Of a DNA stretch of 64,000 nucleotides, positions 43,377 to 53,180 are shown one piece after another; position 1 is the first letter of the stretch, and each line of letters starts with the position of its first letter. The DNA lies in the NCBI GenBank assembly GCA_022825855.1, contig JAJDWB010000009.1:1-64000 (forward strand), read 5' to 3'. The notes under the pieces were generated by a model that was not told the origin of the DNA, ran no database searches, and saw only the letters and a program-made list of their open reading frames with translations. The position numbers and the translations under genes were made by a program. Origin of the DNA: Dehalococcoidia bacterium (GTDB lineage Bacteria > Chloroflexota > Dehalococcoidia > Bin125).

Positions 43377-43453
43377 GGCCCCGTGGTGTAGCGGCCTAAC
43401 ACGCCACCCTGTCAAGGTGGAGATCGGCGGTTCGAATCCGCTCGGGGTCGCCA
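43377..43453 (+). tRNA. tRNA-Asp (GTC)
   Basis: A full cloverleaf: acceptor GGCCCCG with CGGGGTC, anticodon stem CCACC/GGTGG around loop CTGTCAA (anticodon GTC), T arm with TTCGAAT, discriminator G, and an encoded CCA at 43451-43453. It is convergent with the acyl-CoA carboxylase gene. Confidence 0.97.
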
Positions 43454-43477
43454 CCTGCTTCCTCTCTCTTCGCCCGC

Positions 43478-46400
43478 TTACCACGTATCGACATACGGAC
43501 GTTTCTTGCCCCGACGCTCGGGCGTCGGCGGCAGCCGCTTCAGACCGTTGGCGATCCACGTACGCGTCTCCGCCGGATCAATCACATCGTCGAGCCCGCC
43601 GCCGGCAGCGGCGTTGACCGCCTTGGCATTGTGGTAAGCGCGATCAACCATCTTCTCGTACGTCTCGATCCGCTCCTCCGAGTCCTCAATTGCCATCAAT
43701 TCCTTGCGATAGCCCAGCTTGACCGAGCCTTCGATGTTCATGCCTGCGAACTCGGCCGTCGGCCAGGCGACCGTGAAGAAGCCGACCAGGGCGCTCGCGC
43801 CGCACATCGCCTGAACGCCCAGACCGTACGCCTTGCGCACCACGACCCCGAACAGCGGGACGCTGAGATTGGCCCCTGTGTTGAACATCCGCGCGCAGTG
43901 TCGAACCAACGCCGTAGCCTCCACGTCGGGGCCGACCATCATGCCCGGGCAGTCCATCAGGCTCAGTACCGGGATGTCGAACGCGTCGCAGAGCTGAAGG
44001 AATCGCGCGCCCTTATCGGACCCGTCGGAGTCGATGGCGCCGGCGAGATGATGCGGATTGTTGGCGATCACCCCTATCGGATGCCCCTCGACGCGGATGA
44101 ACGCGGTGATGATGCCGATCCCGAACTTCTCGCGAATCTCCAGCACGGAGCCCTCGTCCGCGATCGTGTCGATAATTTCGCGCATGTCGTACAGACGCAG
44201 CCGATTCTCGGGGACGATGTGCCGCAGACGGCGCTGGTCGGGCGCGGTCCACTCTTTGATCGGTCCCTGGAAGTAGCTCAGGTACTTCCTCGCCACGTCG
44301 GTCGCCTCTTCCTCGTCCTTGCACAGGATGTCGATCACCCCGTTCGGTACCTGGAACGACATTGGACCGACTTCCTCGGGTGTGTAGATGCCGAGGCCGC
44401 CACCCTCGATCATCGCCGGGCCGCCCATGGCCACGGTCGAACCCTCGGTGGCAATGATTACGTCGCAGCAGGCGAGCAGGGCCGTGTTGCCGGCGAAGCA
44501 ACGGCCGTTGGTCACGCCGATCAGCGGCACCAGTCCCGAGAGTTTCGAGAACTGCGTAAAGGTGTAGGTGTCGAACGCGACGCCGGGGCCGGTGCGGTCG
44601 TCGCCCGGACGCCCGCCGCCGCCCTCGGTGTAGAAGACGATCGGGAACTGGAAGCGCCGCGCCATCTCAAACATGCGGTCCTGCTTGTAGTGGTTGCGGC
44701 CGCCCTGGGTACCGGCGAGCACGGTGTAGTCGTAGTGCACGACGATCGCACGTGCCGCCTGCTCGTCGAACAGATCCCCGTTGATCGTCGCCGTCCCGGC
44801 AAGCAGGCCGTCCGCCGGCGTTCGCTCGCGCAACTGCTCGTCCGTGTTGCGCTGATGCTGGCGCGCCACGATCAGCGGCCAGTACTCCTGGAAGGAACCG
44901 GGATCGACGAGCTGTTCGATGTTTTCGCGCGGCATTCGGTAGCCGCGGGCAAACCGCTTGGCCACCGCCTCGGGACGGTGCTCGTCCAGCGTGTACGCGT
45001 GGCGCTCGTAGTTCTCCTGCAGGTCGGGGCGGATGAAATCGGGGTCGATCAGCTCGCCGCCGCCAATCGCCTCGACCGAGACCTCGGCCTCGAGGATGAA
45101 GACGAGCGGGAAGCCCTCGCGGATCACGTCGCCAACCGAGCAGGCGACGCCCTTGATCACGCCGTCGCGATCAGCCTGGATCACGTGCTCCATCTTCATC
45201 GCTTCCATGGCGAGCAGGTCCTGACCCTGACGCACCTCCTGGCCTTCCTCGACCATGATCGAGACAATCGTCCCCTGGATCGGCGCCGGCAGGCCGATTG
45301 AGCCCTCGGGACCGGTGAGGTCGGGAGCGTCCTCTTCGACTGCCGGCAATGACTGATCCTGCTTGACCCGCTGGTCATGCTCGAACAGCGCCAACGGATC
45401 GCGGGAATCCACTCGCGCCCCGGCGAAGCCGGAGTCCGCCGCAGGCGCGTCGGTGCGCAGATACCGCACTCGTTCTGCGCCGTTCGCCTCGGCCAGCTCC
45501 GACATCTGTTCGTCGACCCAGCGCGTATGCACCCGGCCGCTCGCCAGATCCTCGTGTCGAAGCACGTTGCCGAGGAACGGAATGTTGGTCGCGACCCCCT
45601 CAATCCGGAACTCCGACAACGCCCGAAGCGAGCGGGTCAGGGCGTCCTCGAAACTCGGCGTGGTCGAGTGCGCGATCACTTTGGCCAGCAGAGAGTCGAA
45701 GGCGGTCGATGTCTGGTAGCCCACGTAGCCGAACCCGTCGGTGCGCACGCCGGGACCGGACGGCGCCTCGTAGGCCTTGAGCGTTCCCGAGGCAGGCCGG
45801 ACCGAGCCGTCCGCCGTCAGCGTCTCCATGTTCACGCGCGTCTGGATCGCGTAGCCGCGGGGCCGCAGCCAGGACGGATCGTCCAGACCCAGGTCGGCAA
45901 TCGACGAGCCCTGCGCCGCGCGCAACTGCGACTGGACGAGGTCGACGCCCGTCACCTGCTCGGTCACCGTGTGCTCGACCTGCAGCCGGGCGTTGGCCTC
46001 GAGGAAGTAGAAGCGCTCGCCTGAGCCATTTGAGGCATCGAGCAGAAACTCAAACGTGCCCAGCGAGGAGTAGCCGACATCGCGCGCGATCCGCACGGCC
46101 GCTTCGACGATCGACTCACGCGTGGCCGGGTTCAGGTGCGGGGCAGGCGCAATCTCCACGATCTTCTGGAAGCGGCGCTGAACCGAGCACTCGCGCTCCC
46201 ACAGGTGGGAGACGCCGCCGTGCAGGTCGCCGATCACCTGCACCTCGATGTGCCGCGCCCGGGGAATGAGTTGTTCGACGTAGAGCGCGCCCGAACCGAA
46301 TGCCGACCGCGCTTCGGACTCGCAGCGTTCCCAGGCGGACTCCAGCTCGTCGAAGCTGTGTACTGCGCGCGATCCGCGTCCGCCGCCGCCGGCGACGGCC

Positions 46401-46888
46401 TTGAGCATCAAGGCCGCGCCGTCGCCGAGCGATTCGAAGAACTCCGCCGCTTCGCTCAGGCTGACCGCTTCGTCCGATCCCTCAATCACGGCCACGCCTG
46501 CCTCGCGCGCCGCCTGCCGAGCCCTGACCTTGTCGCCGAACAGGTCAAGCAGGTGCGGCGTCGGTCCCACGAAGGTGATCCCGGCGTCGCGGCAGGCGCG
46601 GGCGAACTCGGCCGATTCGGCCAGGAAGCCGTAGCCCGGATGCACGGCGTCGCAGCCGGCCGACTGTGCCGCCTCAATCAGTCCGTCGATTTCCAGGTAG
46701 GCCGCAACCCCAAGCCCGTCCAGCCCGACCGCCTCGTCGGCGGCGTGGACATGCAGCGAGCGGCCGTCGTCCTGCGAGTAGACCGCGACCGTGCCGATGC
46801 CGAGGTCGGACGCCGCGCGAGCGACGCGAATGGCAATCTCGCCACGATTGGCAATCAACAGCTTGGACACGGTTCCACTGGGCGGCAT
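43478..46888 (-). CDS. Single-chain acyl-CoA carboxylase (biotin carboxylase-BCCP-carboxyltransferase)
   Basis: 1136 aa combining the three activities of a biotin-dependent acyl-CoA carboxylase. Seen in order: biotin carboxylase (about 8-450, KLLIANRGEIAIRVARAA, KAVAGGGGRGSR, FLEANARLQVEHTVTE), a biotinyl domain with EAMKMEH (biotin Lys565) and a carboxyltransferase (about 650-1125, TPADGLLAGTATINGD, GVTNGRCFAGNTALLACCDV, LSLMDCPGMMVGP). Acetyl/propionyl enzymes usually have separate subunits. A single chain resembles the mycobacterial long-chain acyl-CoA carboxylase, which is broad in substrate. GGAG lies before ATG 46888; TTGACT upstream may be a -35. Substrate not assigned. Confidence 0.92.
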   Translation of the reverse strand: MPPSGTVSKLLIANRGEIAIRVARAASDLGIGTVAVYSQDDGRSLHVHAADEAVGLDGLGVAAYLEIDGLIEAAQSAGCDAVHPGYGFLAESAEFARACRDAGITFVGPTPHLLDLFGDKVRARQAAREAGVAVIEGSDEAVSLSEAAEFFESLGDGAALMLKAVAGGGGRGSRAVHSFDELESAWERCESEARSAFGSGALYVEQLIPRARHIEVQVIGDLHGGVSHLWERECSVQRRFQKIVEIAPAPHLNPATRESIVEAAVRIARDVGYSSLGTFEFLLDASNGSGERFYFLEANARLQVEHTVTEQVTGVDLVQSQLRAAQGSSIADLGLDDPSWLRPRGYAIQTRVNMETLTADGSVRPASGTLKAYEAPSGPGVRTDGFGYVGYQTSTAFDSLLAKVIAHSTTPSFEDALTRSLRALSEFRIEGVATNIPFLGNVLRHEDLASGRVHTRWVDEQMSELAEANGAERVRYLRTDAPAADSGFAGARVDSRDPLALFEHDQRVKQDQSLPAVEEDAPDLTGPEGSIGLPAPIQGTIVSIMVEEGQEVRQGQDLLAMEAMKMEHVIQADRDGVIKGVACSVGDVIREGFPLVFILEAEVSVEAIGGGELIDPDFIRPDLQENYERHAYTLDEHRPEAVAKRFARGYRMPRENIEQLVDPGSFQEYWPLIVARQHQRNTDEQLRERTPADGLLAGTATINGDLFDEQAARAIVVHYDYTVLAGTQGGRNHYKQDRMFEMARRFQFPIVFYTEGGGGRPGDDRTGPGVAFDTYTFTQFSKLSGLVPLIGVTNGRCFAGNTALLACCDVIIATEGSTVAMGGPAMIEGGGLGIYTPEEVGPMSFQVPNGVIDILCKDEEEATDVARKYLSYFQGPIKEWTAPDQRRLRHIVPENRLRLYDMREIIDTIADEGSVLEIREKFGIGIITAFIRVEGHPIGVIANNPHHLAGAIDSDGSDKGARFLQLCDAFDIPVLSLMDCPGMMVGPDVEATALVRHCARMFNTGANLSVPLFGVVVRKAYGLGVQAMCGASALVGFFTVAWPTAEFAGMNIEGSVKLGYRKELMAIEDSEERIETYEKMVDRAYHNAKAVNAAAGGGLDDVIDPAETRTWIANGLKRLPPTPERRGKKRPYVDTW

Positions 46889-47004
46889 GAGTTCACTCCA
46901 GACTCAGCGAAGGAGGGTCAGTCGAATCACGGCATGTGAAGTCAAGATATCAGCGCCATGCCCGGTGTCCCCCGCGGCTTCCTGCGTGCGATCAACCATT
47001 CCCA

Positions 47005-49464
47005 CTACTCAACGGCGACTCGCTCGCCAGCCCGTACGTCATCCATCGTTCCGCTGATACCCCGCTCGACCAATGACCGATACTCCGCCTCGGACATGCC
47101 GAACTCCTGCGCAAACACTTCGAACGAGTGTTGACCGACACATGGCGACGGCCTGAGTTGCCGATCTTCCGGGCCGCTGAATCGCCACGGCGCGCCCGGC
47201 AGCCATGATCGCCCGACCTCAGGATGGTTAACTTTCTGAACGAATCCGGTCGCCAGGTAGAGCGGATCGGGCTCCAGGAACTGCTCGTACGGCTTCGCCA
47301 CCCGTGCGGCGTCGATGCCCAGATCCAGCAGTCGGCGTTCCACGGCGTCCGCAGGTTGAGTTGAGGTCCAGCCGCTGATGATCTCGTCAAGCGCTGATTC
47401 GTTGCGTTTGCGCGACGCTTGATCCGCAAATCGCGGGTCGGTCGCCAGATCAGCAGCGTCCATCTCCATGCACAGGGATGCCCAATCGGATTCGTCGCCG
47501 ACGGCAATTGCCACCCATTCATCCTCGCCGAGGCAGGGATAGACGTTGTGCGGCGCGCGCCGGCGGTCGCGGTTGCCCAGCGGCACGGGCAGTCGTCCGG
47601 TGACGTCGTACTCCGCGATTGCGTCGCCGACGACGACGCCCATGGCCTCAAGCATGGCGACATCGATGCGCTGTGGTCCGCCGACTCGCTCGCGCCGCGC
47701 CAGTGCGGCGATCACCGCCGCAGTCATCGCGTAGCCGGAGATCGAGTCGGGATACAGACCGCCCGTGTTCATGCCCGGGTCGCCGTCGTAGCCGTGGATC
47801 GAAGAGAGGCCCGACATCGGTTCGGTCGTCGCGCCGTTGGCCGGATAGGCCGCGAAGGGTCCGGTCACTCCGTAGCCGGAGATCGAAGCGAGGATCACAT
47901 CGGGCCGCTGCGCGGCTAAGGCTTCCAGCGTGATCCCCCAGCCGTCCAGCACGCCAGGCCGGAAATTCTCGCAGACGACATCGAAGTTGGGCACCATCCG
48001 CCAGAAGATGTCTTTGCCCTCGTCGGTGCTCAGATCCAGCGTGATGCCGCGCTTGTTCAGATTCACTGCGTTGTAGACGCCTTGCGTGTTCTCGGGATGC
48101 TGCGTCTTCGACTCGTCCAGGATGGCCTTGCCCACCCAGGGCCGCAGCAGTCTCCAGATGTCGACCCGACGCAGCGCCTCGATCTGCACTACATCGGCCC
48201 CCAGGAATCCCAGCAGCTCCGTGCCGAACGTCCCGCTCCACGCCTGGGTGAAGGTCAGGATGCGGATGCCGTCGAGCGGGCCGTTCGAGGTCGGCGGGGA
48301 GCCCTCCTCTGCCTTCGGCATCTCCCCCCGCTTCGCGGGGGGAGAGCGGCGATCCTGGTCCTCTCCCAGCCTTGGCGCCGGTGATCTGAGCGACCAGCTC
48401 GGCGGCGAGATTGGATGCGGATCACCCGAGGCACGCAGCGTCCGTCCGTCAATCTCCGTGTCCACGATGAAGCCGCGCGCGGCGAGCTGCTCGTTCTCGA
48501 CCAGTTCGGGGATCGTCTGCAGCACGCCGGAGATGCAGCGCAGTGCCGCCAGCCTGTGGAACAGCGGCCACTTCTCCATCTGCGGCAGCTCGCGCGCCAC
48601 GCCGGCCATCACGGCGGAGAGATCCTTGGAGTAGCGCGCATTGCGGGCCTGCAAGTCCTCCCGCGCTCCCTGGTCGGGCAGGTTGAACAACTCCATCGCC
48701 TCGCGCCAGTTGTGCCAGTCGCCGAAGCCGAAGTTCATTCGCCCGTCAGCAGCGTCCCAGAGCGGACCCGGCTCGCCCCGAGGGCGGCCGCCGGTCGCGC
48801 CGCGCGACCAGCCGCTGCCCTGGTAGATCGCGCCGATCGTCCACGGGTAGACCGTGTGCGTCATCGCCTCCAGCTCGCGCACATCGACGAGCTCCGGCAG
48901 GTCCGACTCGGCCCGCCGCCGCAGGGCGGCGGTTGCGGCGACGAATGCCGCCAGGCCGCCCATGTAACCGAACTGGCGGGAGGGCAAGGACAGCGGCGGC
49001 TCGTCTTGCAGTGCGTTGACATGGGCCCAGCCGCAGCGGGCGTTGAGCGTCAGGCTGCTGCCCGGTGCGTCAGCCATTGGGCCACTCAGTCCGTAGGGCG
49101 TCACGGAGAGGTGAACGGCGTCGGGCCGCATCGCGGAGAGCGGCCAATCCGAGAGCGCGCTCGGTCCATCGGTTGTCACCACCATGTCAGCCGACGCGAT
49201 CCACGGCTCGGATTCCGCCGTGTCGGCGATCACGACCGAGCGCTTGCCCCAGTTGACGTAGGCGTGCAGCGCCGAGCGCTCGATGCCCGGCTGGTCGTCG
49301 AGGAACGGCGCTTCATGGCGGAGCGGATGACCTTCGGGCGGTTCCAGCATCACGACGTCGGCGCCGTGGTCGCCGAACAGCCGAGCCGCGAACGCTCCCG
49401 ACATCCGCCGTGACAGGTCTACCACCACCAGGTCATCGTAGGCGGGAACCAGCTCCTCGGTCAT
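47005..49464 (-). CDS. Tandem CaiB-CaiB (family III CoA-transferase) fusion
   Basis: About 819 aa made of two CaiB/BaiF domains. The N-terminal one (about 1-360: VVVDLSRRMSGAFAARLFGDHGADVVMLEPPEG, WGKRSVVI) is divergent and lacks the clear catalytic Asp loop. The C-terminal one (about 398-815: GIRILTFTQAWSGTFGTELLGFLGADVVQIEA, NLNKRGITLDL, ENFRPGVLDGWG, DSISGYAMTAAVIAAL) looks active. The linker carries a REP-derived stretch. The open frame begins with a TTG at 49503; ATG 49464 is preferred because homology starts there. Divergent from the GMC gene; the carboxylase lies downstream. Confidence 0.88.
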   Translation of the reverse strand: MTEELVPAYDDLVVVDLSRRMSGAFAARLFGDHGADVVMLEPPEGHPLRHEAPFLDDQPGIERSALHAYVNWGKRSVVIADTAESEPWIASADMVVTTDGPSALSDWPLSAMRPDAVHLSVTPYGLSGPMADAPGSSLTLNARCGWAHVNALQDEPPLSLPSRQFGYMGGLAAFVAATAALRRRAESDLPELVDVRELEAMTHTVYPWTIGAIYQGSGWSRGATGGRPRGEPGPLWDAADGRMNFGFGDWHNWREAMELFNLPDQGAREDLQARNARYSKDLSAVMAGVARELPQMEKWPLFHRLAALRCISGVLQTIPELVENEQLAARGFIVDTEIDGRTLRASGDPHPISPPSWSLRSPAPRLGEDQDRRSPPAKRGEMPKAEEGSPPTSNGPLDGIRILTFTQAWSGTFGTELLGFLGADVVQIEALRRVDIWRLLRPWVGKAILDESKTQHPENTQGVYNAVNLNKRGITLDLSTDEGKDIFWRMVPNFDVVCENFRPGVLDGWGITLEALAAQRPDVILASISGYGVTGPFAAYPANGATTEPMSGLSSIHGYDGDPGMNTGGLYPDSISGYAMTAAVIAALARRERVGGPQRIDVAMLEAMGVVVGDAIAEYDVTGRLPVPLGNRDRRRAPHNVYPCLGEDEWVAIAVGDESDWASLCMEMDAADLATDPRFADQASRKRNESALDEIISGWTSTQPADAVERRLLDLGIDAARVAKPYEQFLEPDPLYLATGFVQKVNHPEVGRSWLPGAPWRFSGPEDRQLRPSPCVGQHSFEVFAQEFGMSEAEYRSLVERGISGTMDDVRAGERVAVE
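48322..48344. repeat. REP-like hairpin inside the CaiB-CaiB linker
   Basis: A perfect 10-bp stem, CTCCCCCCGC / GCGGGGGGAG with loop TTC, is embedded in a longer repeat-like segment (about 48270-48370). The frame is kept. It encodes a Pro/Arg/Glu-rich linker (RRSPPAKRGEMPKAEEGSP). Confidence 0.75.
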
Positions 49465-49559
49465 TGAATCGCTCACCCAACACTTGATGTGATTCAGGAT
49501 CAAATTATCCGATGCTGCCGAGATCCTGACCTATCCTCAGCCGACAGCAGGAGGACGAC

Positions 49560-51089
49560 ATGGCCAGCTACGACGACATCATCATCGGCGCGGGTTCGGC
49601 GGGAGCGGTGATCGCGGCACGGTTGTCGGAGGATCCGAATCGGCGGGTGCTGCTGCTCGAGGCCGGACCCGACTACACGCGGGTCGAGGACATGCCGCGC
49701 GACTTGCTCAAGCCATGGGTGTCGTGGCGCGACCACGACTGGGGCTTCCAGGCCAACGCGCGCCACGGCCGCGAGTTCCCGCTGCATCGGGGCAAGGTGA
49801 TGGGCGGGTCGTCGGCGGTGAACGGGACGATCGCGCTGCGCGGCGTGCCCGGCGACTTCGAGTCCTGGGTCGCGATGGGCTGCGACGAGTGGGGCTTCGA
49901 GGACGTCCTGCCCTACTACCGTCGGCTGGAGTCCGATCCCGAGGGCGGCGACTTTCACGGTCAGTCCGGACCCGTCCCGATCGAGCGCGAACCCGAGAAG
50001 AACTGGCAGCCGCTGCAACGCGCCTTCTACGACGCCTGCCGCGGCAACGGATTCGACGATGTCTGGGATCACAATCTGCCCGACGCGACCGGCGTCGGGC
50101 CCTGGCCTCGCAACCGCAGCAACGGCAACCGGATTTCGACCAACATCGCCTACCTGCTCGGCATTCGCGACCGCCCTAACCTAGACATCCGTCACGGCGT
50201 GCTGGTCGACCGGTTGAGTTTCGATGGGGACTCCGGCGCGCGCGTCAACGGCGTCGTGCTCGCCGACGGCGAGACGATTCACGCCGATCGCGTCTGCGTC
50301 TCGGCCGGCGCGGCGGTGTCGCCGGCGATCCTGCTGCGCAGCGGGATTGGATCGGCCGAGAAGCTTGCCCCGCACGGGATCGTGCAGCGGGCCGCGCTGC
50401 CCGGCGTGGGCGAGAACCTGATCGACCACTTCGGGACCGGCGTGCAGGCGTTCCCGAAATCTGAGGTCGTTCACGACCCCGATGTCGTTACCGAGATCGG
50501 CGTGCGCTACACCGCGCCCGGCTCCGACCAGTTCAACGACATGCAGCTCGCGATCTCGACGATCTGGGACGAGGAGCAGGTGCGAGGTCTGACGGAAGCG
50601 CCGCGCCAGCATCCCTCGTTCGGCATCGGCGCGGTGATCCAGCGGCCGCACTCGCGAGGCTCGGTGACGCTGCGTTCGATCGACCCTTCGGACCAGCCGC
50701 AACTGGACATGAACTACGCCTCGCACCCCGAGGACTTGCGCCGGCTGATGGACGGCCTGCGGCTGTCCTGGGAGATCATGCACTCGGACGCGATCATGCC
50801 CTTCGTCGAGCGCGTGATCGCTCCGCGTCCCGAGGTGATCGAATCGGACAACGCCCTGGCCGATTACATCCTGCGCACGACCTCCACCACCTGGCACATC
50901 TGCGGCTCGGCGCGCATGGGCCAACCGACCGACCCGCTCGCGGTCACCGACCAGCGAGGCCGCGTCCACCAGGTCGACAACCTGAGAGTCGCCGACACCT
51001 CGATCATGCCCGACATTGTGAGCTGCAATACCAATCTCACCGCGATCATGATCGGCGAGCGCGTCGCCGAGTCTTTGCAGCGCGAGTAA
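49560..51089 (+). CDS. GMC family FAD-dependent oxidoreductase
   Basis: 509 aa, choline-dehydrogenase/alcohol-oxidase fold. Seen: DDIIIGAGSAGAVIAARLSE for FAD, HRGKVMGGSSAVNGTIALRG (GMC signature 1), SAGAAVSPAILLRSGIG (signature 2), and the catalytic TWHICGSARMG (His446) followed by SIMPDIVSCNTNLTAIMIGE with the second conserved residue Asn. It oxidises an alcohol of unknown identity. AGGAGG precedes ATG 49560. Confidence 0.92.
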   Translation: MASYDDIIIGAGSAGAVIAARLSEDPNRRVLLLEAGPDYTRVEDMPRDLLKPWVSWRDHDWGFQANARHGREFPLHRGKVMGGSSAVNGTIALRGVPGDFESWVAMGCDEWGFEDVLPYYRRLESDPEGGDFHGQSGPVPIEREPEKNWQPLQRAFYDACRGNGFDDVWDHNLPDATGVGPWPRNRSNGNRISTNIAYLLGIRDRPNLDIRHGVLVDRLSFDGDSGARVNGVVLADGETIHADRVCVSAGAAVSPAILLRSGIGSAEKLAPHGIVQRAALPGVGENLIDHFGTGVQAFPKSEVVHDPDVVTEIGVRYTAPGSDQFNDMQLAISTIWDEEQVRGLTEAPRQHPSFGIGAVIQRPHSRGSVTLRSIDPSDQPQLDMNYASHPEDLRRLMDGLRLSWEIMHSDAIMPFVERVIAPRPEVIESDNALADYILRTTSTTWHICGSARMGQPTDPLAVTDQRGRVHQVDNLRVADTSIMPDIVSCNTNLTAIMIGERVAESLQRE

Positions 51090-51402
51090 CGCGGCTCCTT
51101 TCTCTTGCCACGGCTGCCAACCCGAGGCGACTTTTGGCCGGAATTGAGGCGGATGTTGGCCGAATTGTGCTGATTTGCTGCTGTGGGCTGACAATTCGCG
51201 CTATGTGATGTCAGATTTGGTCAGATCTGGTCAGATTATGTCGGAGTTTGGGTGGGTGAGGTCAGACCAGGTTGGCTGAGGTCGAGCCATGCTGGGGGAT
51301 GTTGGCTGGGTCATTGGCGTCTCCCGTGCTGCAGTTCGATGGTGGGCAGCACCCATTTTACACGAACAGACGTGCGGTGGAGAATGACGGTGTCGAAGGC
51401 GA
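51090..51402. other. Convergent gap with degenerate tandem repeats, no gene
   Basis: 313 bp between the ends of the GMC and MFS genes. It contains three decamers in perfect phase, TCAGATTTGG, TCAGATCTGG, TCAGATTATG (51211-51240), and a weaker fourth, plus two TTGGCCG(G)AATTG-like units near 51133-51160. I see no convincing coding sequence and no T-tailed terminator hairpin. Confidence 0.55.
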
Positions 51403-53088
51403 CTACGGCACGCCGGCCTTTTGGGGTCTGGCGGATGCCATTGATCTGACATCGGGGACGCGAGCCTGGGCGCCGTTCGGGGAGAGGCCGTTGGCTGAGA
51501 CTGCGGGCTGCGGCGATGGCTGTGGACTGCCCAGCGAGGTGGCCTGCTCGAGGCGCTGACGGCGCGGGACCAGGATCCAGCCGACGACGCCGGCGACGAC
51601 GGCGAAGCTGATGCCGAAGAAGAAGGTGCGCTTGATCGACTGCACGAACGAATCGGTCAGCGTCGCTTGCACGTCCCCGAGGATTGCCGGGTCGAGGTCC
51701 GGCAGCAGGTGATAGGCCGCGCCGATTCCCGAGGCCATCGTGTCGATGTCGGCGGTTGAGAGCGGCAGAGCGCTCAGCCCGTCGCGGACGCCGGAGGCGT
51801 ACATCACGGCGGCGAAACTGCCGAGGATGGCGATCGACATCGTGCCGCCCAGCTCCTGTCCGGTGGTCGTGACGGCCGAGGCCTTGCCGGCCATGTCGAC
51901 CGGGACGGCGGCCATCGAGGTGTCGGTGGTGGCCGGCATGTGCAGCGATCCGCCGATGCCCAGCCAGGCGAGGGCCAGTCCGACCATCCAGTAGGGCGTG
52001 TCGACCGCCAGCACCAGCGCCAGGATCAGCAGGCAGCCGCCACCGTGCATGGTGGGCGCCCAGAAAAGCAGGAATCGCGGGCCGACCCTGGGCAGGATGA
52101 ACCCGGCGATCGGCGCGCAGACGATCATCACGACGGCCAGCGGCATCACGCGCAGTCCGCTCCCGGCGGCGGAGACGCCCTGCACGAGCTGGAAGAACTG
52201 GGGCAGATAAAACAGGACGCCCATCAGCGCGAACATGATGAAGAACATGCCGACCATCGCGCCGACGAAGTCGCGTTGCTTGAAGAATCCCAGCGGCATG
52301 AGCGGCTGCTCGGTGCGCCGCTCGATCAGGATGAACGCCGTGAGCGACAGCACGGCCAGCGTGATCGTGGCGACGATCACGGGATCGTCCCAGCCGCGCG
52401 GGATGCCCTCGATGATCGAGAAGACCAGGGCCAGCATGCCGACCGTGCCGGTCAGCGCGCCGGGCACATCGAGCCGCGTGTGCAGGACCGACCTGGTCGA
52501 GGGCACGAGGGTCAGCGCGACCAGCGCCAGCGCCGACAACGGGGCGGGCACCCAGAAGACGGCGGACCAGTCGATCTGATCGACCAGCGTCCCGCCGAGG
52601 AACGGCCCCAGCGCCATGCCGATGCCCATCGCGCCGGCCCAGATGCCGAACGCCTTGCTCCGCTCCCGTCGCGGGAAGACGGCGGTCAACGTGGACAGCG
52701 TCTGAGGCAGCACCAGCGCGCCGCCGACGCCCTGCAATCCGCGGCCGATGATGAGGAAGTTGGCGTCGGGCGAGAAGGCCACGCCGATCGAGGCGATGGT
52801 GAAGACGGTCAGACCGATGCCGAGAATCCGGCGGCGGCCGAAGCGGTCGCCCAGCGCGCCGGCCAGCAGCAGCAGTCCTCCAAACAGGACGAGGTAGGCG
52901 TCGACGACCCAGAGCGATTGCGACTCGGACATCTCGAAGACGCGTTTGATCGTGGGCAGGGCCGTGTTCACGATCGTGGCGTCGAGCGAGACGATGGTCT
53001 GCGATCCGGCGAGGATGGCCAGCACGACCCAGCGCCGGCGCGGGCTGACATCGACGGAGGCGACGTTGCCGTCGGAAGTGGAAGTCAC
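51403..53088 (-). CDS. MFS transporter, DHA2 (EmrB/QacA) family
   Basis: 561 aa with about 14 transmembrane helices. Seen: motif C-like region and motif A GDRFGRRRILGIG, the DHA2 hallmark SLDATIVNTALPTI in helix 1, QSLWVVDAYLVLFGGLLLLAGAL, and FIMFALMGVLFYLPQFFQLVQG. Drug or metabolite export by proton antiport is the family role. The start is GTG 53088. The tail after residue 510 is disordered and ends RPQKAGVP. It is a close paralogue of the transporter just upstream. Confidence 0.92.
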   Translation of the reverse strand: MTSTSDGNVASVDVSPRRRWVVLAILAGSQTIVSLDATIVNTALPTIKRVFEMSESQSLWVVDAYLVLFGGLLLLAGALGDRFGRRRILGIGLTVFTIASIGVAFSPDANFLIIGRGLQGVGGALVLPQTLSTLTAVFPRRERSKAFGIWAGAMGIGMALGPFLGGTLVDQIDWSAVFWVPAPLSALALVALTLVPSTRSVLHTRLDVPGALTGTVGMLALVFSIIEGIPRGWDDPVIVATITLAVLSLTAFILIERRTEQPLMPLGFFKQRDFVGAMVGMFFIMFALMGVLFYLPQFFQLVQGVSAAGSGLRVMPLAVVMIVCAPIAGFILPRVGPRFLLFWAPTMHGGGCLLILALVLAVDTPYWMVGLALAWLGIGGSLHMPATTDTSMAAVPVDMAGKASAVTTTGQELGGTMSIAILGSFAAVMYASGVRDGLSALPLSTADIDTMASGIGAAYHLLPDLDPAILGDVQATLTDSFVQSIKRTFFFGISFAVVAGVVGWILVPRRQRLEQATSLGSPQPSPQPAVSANGLSPNGAQARVPDVRSMASARPQKAGVP

Positions 53089-53180
53089 ATGCGCACCTGG
53101 TCAGTTGCTGGCGTCGGTCTGCGCAACAGTCGCTTCAGCAAGGTTACCGAAGGAGGTCTGCGCGCAGATCGCTGGGGCTT

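Noticed and set aside
51211-51250. CRISPR-like repeats
   Set aside because: Units are 10 bp with no spacers; these are simple tandem repeats.
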